DNA of 7,598 nt from an uncultured Solirubrobacteraceae bacterium (lineage in GTDB: Bacteria > Actinomycetota > Thermoleophilia > Solirubrobacterales > Solirubrobacteraceae), in the NCBI GenBank assembly GCA_902806215.1, contig CADCVT010000029.1:1-7598 (forward strand), read 5' to 3'. The notes under the pieces are model-generated. The model did not search any database, was not told where the DNA came from, and saw nothing but the letters and a program-made list of their open reading frames with translations. The position numbers and the translations under genes were made by a program. Shown one piece after another: positions 4,885-7,598 of this stretch; the first letter of the stretch is position 1, and every line of letters begins with the position of its first letter.

Positions 4885-5925
4885 TCAGCCCGCCGGCGTG
4901 GCGAACACCGTGACCGGCCCGTCGAGCTGCACGCGCACGCGGTCGCCCGGGTGCCACACCGGAAACGACAGCGACCGTGAGCGGATGCGGCGACCCGAGG
5001 GGAGCTCGACGTGCACGAGCTGGTCGTGCCCGAAGAACTCGCGCTCGACGACGACCGCCTCGACGACCTTGCGCCCGCCGGCTCCCGGGCCGTAGGACAA
5101 GGCGACCGCCTCGGGGCGCACGAGCACATCGGCGGCCGATCCGGTGACGCCCTCGGCCGGCACGCGCGCGAGCTCGCACTCGACCCAGCCGTCCTCGATG
5201 TTGCCGGGCAGGACGTCGGCCTCGCCGAGGAACTCCGCGACCCAACGCGACGCGGGCCGCCCGTAGACCTCCTCGGGCGTGCCGATCTGGGCGATCTTCC
5301 CGTCGCACATGACCGCGACGCGGTCGGCGAGCGACAGCGCCTCCTCCTGGTCGTGCGTGACGAAGACGCTGGTCACGCCGGCGCGGCGCAGGATCTCGCG
5401 GACCTCGCCGCGCACCCGCGCGCGCAGGGCGGCATCCAACCCGCTGAACGGCTCGTCGAGGAGCACGACCGACGGCGTCCCCGCGAGCGCCCGCGCGAGC
5501 GCTACGCGCTGCTGCTGGCCGCCTGAGAGCTCGTGCGGCGCGCGGTCGCCGAGCTCGCCGAGACCGACGAGGTCGAGCACCGACTGCACGCGCTCGGGAT
5601 CGGGATGACGACCGAGGGCGTACGCGATGTTGCCGCGCACGGAGAGGTGCGGGAACAGCGCGTAGTCCTGGAAGACCATGCCGAGGTTGCGCTTCTCGGG
5701 CGCGACGAACGTCTTGCCGCCGGCGATGATCTCGCCGTCGAGCTGGATGCACCCCTGGTCGGGGCGCTCGAACCCGGCCATGAGCCGCAGCATCGTCGTC
5801 TTGCCGCAGCCGCTCGGCCCGAGCAGCGCGACGACCTCGCCCGGCTCGATGTCGAGGTTCACGCCGTCGACGGCGTGGCAGTCGCCGAACGCCTTGTGCA
5901 CGCCGATGGCCCGGATGGCGCTCAT
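4885..5925 (-). CDS. fbpC: Ferric-iron-type ABC transporter ATP-binding protein (FbpC-like)
   Basis: A 346-residue ABC ATPase that powers uptake through the adjacent permease, at the inner face of the membrane. All nucleotide-binding motifs are intact: Walker A GPSGCGKT (36-43), Q-loop Gln86 in MVFQDYALFPH, signature LSGGQQQR (133-140), Walker B VVLLDEP (153-159) and switch His191 in VTHDQEEAL. Residues from about 235 to the end form the extra C-terminal beta domain (TOBE/OB type, VLVRPEAVALSYG and following) typical of iron, sulfate, polyamine and phosphonate importers. ATG at 5925 overlaps the permease stop (ATGA). There is no ribosome-binding sequence, so translation is probably coupled. 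The motifs alone do not fix the substrate. The iron assignment leans on the permease and the end of the binding protein; thiamine or phosphonate import is the main alternative. Confidence 0.88.
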   Translation of the reverse strand: MSAIRAIGVHKAFGDCHAVDGVNLDIEPGEVVALLGPSGCGKTTMLRLMAGFERPDQGCIQLDGEIIAGGKTFVAPEKRNLGMVFQDYALFPHLSVRGNIAYALGRHPDPERVQSVLDLVGLGELGDRAPHELSGGQQQRVALARALAGTPSVVLLDEPFSGLDAALRARVRGEVREILRRAGVTSVFVTHDQEEALSLADRVAVMCDGKIAQIGTPEEVYGRPASRWVAEFLGEADVLPGNIEDGWVECELARVPAEGVTGSAADVLVRPEAVALSYGPGAGGRKVVEAVVVEREFFGHDQLVHVELPSGRRIRSRSLSFPVWHPGDRVRVQLDGPVTVFATPAG

Positions 5926-7460
5926 GGTCGGTCTTGGGAGCGGATCGTCAGGAGGGCGAGGGGGATCGCGGAGACCGCGAGAAGGACCAGGCTGGGGACC
6001 GCGCCCCGCTCGAAGAAGCTGGACTCCGTGGTGCGGAAGATCTCGGTGGCGAGGGTCTCGAATCCTATCGGTGCGAGCAGGAGCGTCGCCGGAAGCTCCT
6101 TGACCGCGGTGAGGAACACGAGCAGCGCGCCGGCGACGACGCCCGACCGCGCGAGCGGCGCCGTGATCGTCCGCAGCACCGCGAGCGGCGTGCGCCCGAG
6201 CGACCGCGCGGCCTCCTCGACGTGCGGGTCGATCCGCAGCAGCGCGGCTCGCGTCGCCCCGATCGCCTGAGGGAGGAACAGCACGACGTACGCGAGCACG
6301 AGCATCGCGAGCGTCTGGTAGAGCGCCGGCCACGCCCGCGTGCCGACGACGACGAGCGCGAGCGCGACGACGATGCCCGGCAGCGCGTGGCCGGCGAACG
6401 ACGCGCGCTCGAGGCCGGCCGACAGCCGACCGGCGTACCGGACGGCGAGCAGCGCGACCGGCACGGCGCACGTAGCGGCGACCGCCGCCGCGACCGCGGC
6501 AGCGAGCAGCGAGTTGCCGGCGGCGCCCGCGACGACGTCCCACTCGACCTCGCCGGCGAAGCTCTTCGTCGACCAATACAGGAGCACCGCGACCGGCAGC
6601 ACGAGGGTCAGCCCGACGACGCCGCCGGTGAACGCCAGCGCGGGCCAGCGCCAGCGCCCGAGCGCGACGATCGGCAGCCGCCGCTGCACGCCCGGCGCGG
6701 CGCGCGCGTACGTGCCGCGCGCGCGGCGCGTGCGCCCTTCCAGCCACAGGACGAGCACCGTCAGCGCCACCAGCAGGCACGCGAGCGCGGCGGCGCCCTC
6801 GCGGTCGAACGACGATCGGTAGGTCGTGTAGATGACGCTCGTGAACGAGTCGAAGCGCAGGATCGAGACCGCGCCGAAGTCGCTCAGCACGTAGAGCGCG
6901 ACGAGCAGGCCGCCGGCGCCGATCGCCGGGACGAGCTGCGGCAGCACGACGGTGCGGAAGGCCTGCCACGGCGATCGACCCATCCCGCGCGCCGCCTCCT
7001 CCAGCGCGGGGTCGAGCGACCGCAGGACCGCCTGGACGGGCAGCAGCACGTAGGGGTACGTGAACGCGGTCAGCACGAACCAGGCGCCGGGGAACCCGTA
7101 GATCGATGGCAACGAGTCGACGCCGAGGGCGTCCTGGGCGAGGCCGCTCGGGCCGAGCGCCGACACCACGAGGTAGGCGCCGATGTACGACGGGATGACG
7201 AGCGGCAGCGCCGCGAGCACCGCCCACAGACGGCGGCCGGGAAGGTCGGTGCGGACGGTCAGCCACGCGAGCGGGACCGCGATGGCGATGGCGGTGACGG
7301 TGACCGCCGCGGCGAGCGCCGTCGAGCGGCCGAGCAGCGCCAGCGCGTCGCTCGTCCAGACCGAGTCGCGCGCCGCGTCGACATCGCCGCCGACCACGAT
7401 CGCCAGGTACGCGAGCGGCAGCAGCGCGACGAGCGCGACGAGCGCGGCGGCGAGCAGCAC
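5922..7460 (-). CDS. fbpB: Ferric-iron-type ABC transporter permease, two fused domains (FbpB-like)
   Basis: A 512-residue (from GTG 7460) polytopic membrane protein forming the import channel. It contains two binding-protein-dependent permease halves in one chain. Each half has an EAA loop that docks on the ATPase: EEAARGMGRSPWQAFRTVVL (about 154-173) and EEAARSLGRTPLAVLRTI (415-432). A cytoplasmic basic linker (241-270, rich in Arg) separates the halves. LSDFGAVSILRFDSFT (192-207) and KELPATLLLAPIGFETLAT (454-472) resemble iron(III) permeases of the FbpB/SfuB group. The start is doubtful. GTG 7460 opens directly into the first membrane segment and has no ribosome site, whereas a strong GGAGG run lies 32 nt upstream. 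The open frame extends upstream through VRRGRAPLG, a plausible cytoplasmic lead, but with no ATG, GTG or TTG. It follows the binding-protein gene closely and overlaps fbpC by 4 bp. Confidence 0.9.
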   Translation of the reverse strand: MLLAAALVALVALLPLAYLAIVVGGDVDAARDSVWTSDALALLGRSTALAAAVTVTAIAIAVPLAWLTVRTDLPGRRLWAVLAALPLVIPSYIGAYLVVSALGPSGLAQDALGVDSLPSIYGFPGAWFVLTAFTYPYVLLPVQAVLRSLDPALEEAARGMGRSPWQAFRTVVLPQLVPAIGAGGLLVALYVLSDFGAVSILRFDSFTSVIYTTYRSSFDREGAAALACLLVALTVLVLWLEGRTRRARGTYARAAPGVQRRLPIVALGRWRWPALAFTGGVVGLTLVLPVAVLLYWSTKSFAGEVEWDVVAGAAGNSLLAAAVAAAVAATCAVPVALLAVRYAGRLSAGLERASFAGHALPGIVVALALVVVGTRAWPALYQTLAMLVLAYVVLFLPQAIGATRAALLRIDPHVEEAARSLGRTPLAVLRTITAPLARSGVVAGALLVFLTAVKELPATLLLAPIGFETLATEIFRTTESSFFERGAVPSLVLLAVSAIPLALLTIRSQDRP

Positions 7461-7484
7461 GCCGAGCGGCGCGCGCCCGCGGCG

Positions 7485-7503
7485 GACGCGCGCCTCCTCC
7501 TCC
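7485..7503 (-). promoter_or_regulatory. Strong Shine-Dalgarno run before the permease, misplaced for the available start
   Basis: GGAGGAGGAGG lies at 7503-7493 on the minus strand. Five nt beyond it, in the permease frame, the codon at 7487-7485 is GTC, followed by Arg-Arg-Gly-Arg. The first usual start codon (GTG 7460) is 32 nt from the run, too far for normal initiation. Confidence 0.5.
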
Positions 7504-7525
7504 AGCGGGAGTCCGAGCTCGGCGG

Positions 7526-7598
7526 CTACAGCGCCCCGCTTTCCTGGATCAGCTCGACCGTCCCGGCGAGGTCCGAGAGGTCGGAGAGGTCGAGGCCC
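7526..7598 (-). CDS. fbpA: ABC transporter iron-type substrate-binding protein, C-terminal end only
   Basis: Only the last 23 residues are in the window: GLDLSDLSDLAGTVELIQESGAL and a TAG stop at 7528-7526. Endings of this kind (a '..DLA.TVELl.e.G.l' helix) are common in extracellular iron(III)-binding proteins of the FbpA/periplasmic type 2 group. Position agrees: same strand, directly upstream of a permease-ATPase pair, in the usual binding protein-permease-ATPase order. The stop lies about 65 nt before the permease GTG. In the cell it would be a lipoprotein or secreted protein delivering the ligand to the permease. Too little is present to test ligand residues or the signal peptide, so the assignment rests mostly on context. 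Confidence 0.7.
   Translation of the reverse strand, partial: GLDLSDLSDLAGTVELIQESGAL

Noticed and set aside
4826..4909. 27-codon plus-strand frame starting GTG 4826
   Set aside because: Short, no motif, antisense to the end of the ATPase gene at its 3' side, and only a weak purine run upstream.
5928..7266. N-terminal extension of the ATPase frame through the permease gene (giving a 793-residue chain)
   Set aside because: The extension is a shadow of the permease. The ATPase begins naturally at ATG 5925 with MSAIRAIGVHKAFG, and the ATGA overlap supports it.
7417..7460. Near-tandem 9-bp units AGCGCGACG at the permease N-terminus
   Set aside because: They encode the repeated Leu-Val-Ala pattern of the first membrane segment; explained by codon use.
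4885..7598. IdeR/DtxR- or Fur-like box for the iron operon
   Set aside because: The operon promoter lies outside the window, and no AT-rich 19-bp box of that type was seen in the visible part.

Overview
The window is very GC-rich (about 70% by eye), with long spurious open frames opposite most genes. Gene style points to an actinobacterium, most likely class Thermoleophilia (Solirubrobacter/Conexibacter/Patulibacter type). The reasons are a DUF6351-type secreted protein with an Arg-rich C-terminal beta domain, TAGNNT-type -10 boxes 7-9 nt before start codons (near-leaderless genes), and an actinobacterial-looking ferric-iron ABC operon. The placement is an inference from gene content, not from a marker gene.

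Left part (1-2135): a piece of what looks like a lasso-peptide-type modification locus. The N-terminal 138 residues of an asparagine-synthetase-like cyclase run leftward out of the window from a GTG at 415. Divergent from it, 53 bp away, are an HprK-like P-loop protein (469-1266) and a PAPS-type sulfotransferase (1263-2135), whose frames overlap by 4 bp (GTGA). No precursor peptide, PqqD/RRE or transglutaminase-like protease is inside the window. They would be expected to the left, and the lasso assignment depends on finding them. The HprK-like protein keeps the P-loop but has lost two residues normally conserved in HprK (His to Arg, and the second Asp of the Asp-Asp pair to Ala).

Middle (2161-4545): a monocistronic-looking gene for a 789-residue secreted protein of the DUF6351 type. 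It has a signal peptide, an N-terminal beta-rich segment, a hydrolase-like core with HG and GCSGG motifs, and a 104-residue Arg-rich C-terminal domain bounded by two cysteines.

Convergent gap (4546-4884): 339 bp without a convincing gene but rich in structure. It holds a 7-bp inverted repeat, three CTAG motifs at exact 10-bp spacing, and a 42-bp element that is both a tandem pair of dyad sites and one large hairpin.

Right part (4885-7598, minus strand): a ferric-iron-type ABC importer operon read right to left. It holds the last 23 residues of the substrate-binding protein, a fused two-domain permease (FbpB-like) and an ATPase with a C-terminal regulatory domain (FbpC-like). Permease and ATPase genes overlap by ATGA. 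The permease start is unclear: a strong GGAGG ribosome site sits where the correctly spaced codon is GTC rather than GTG.
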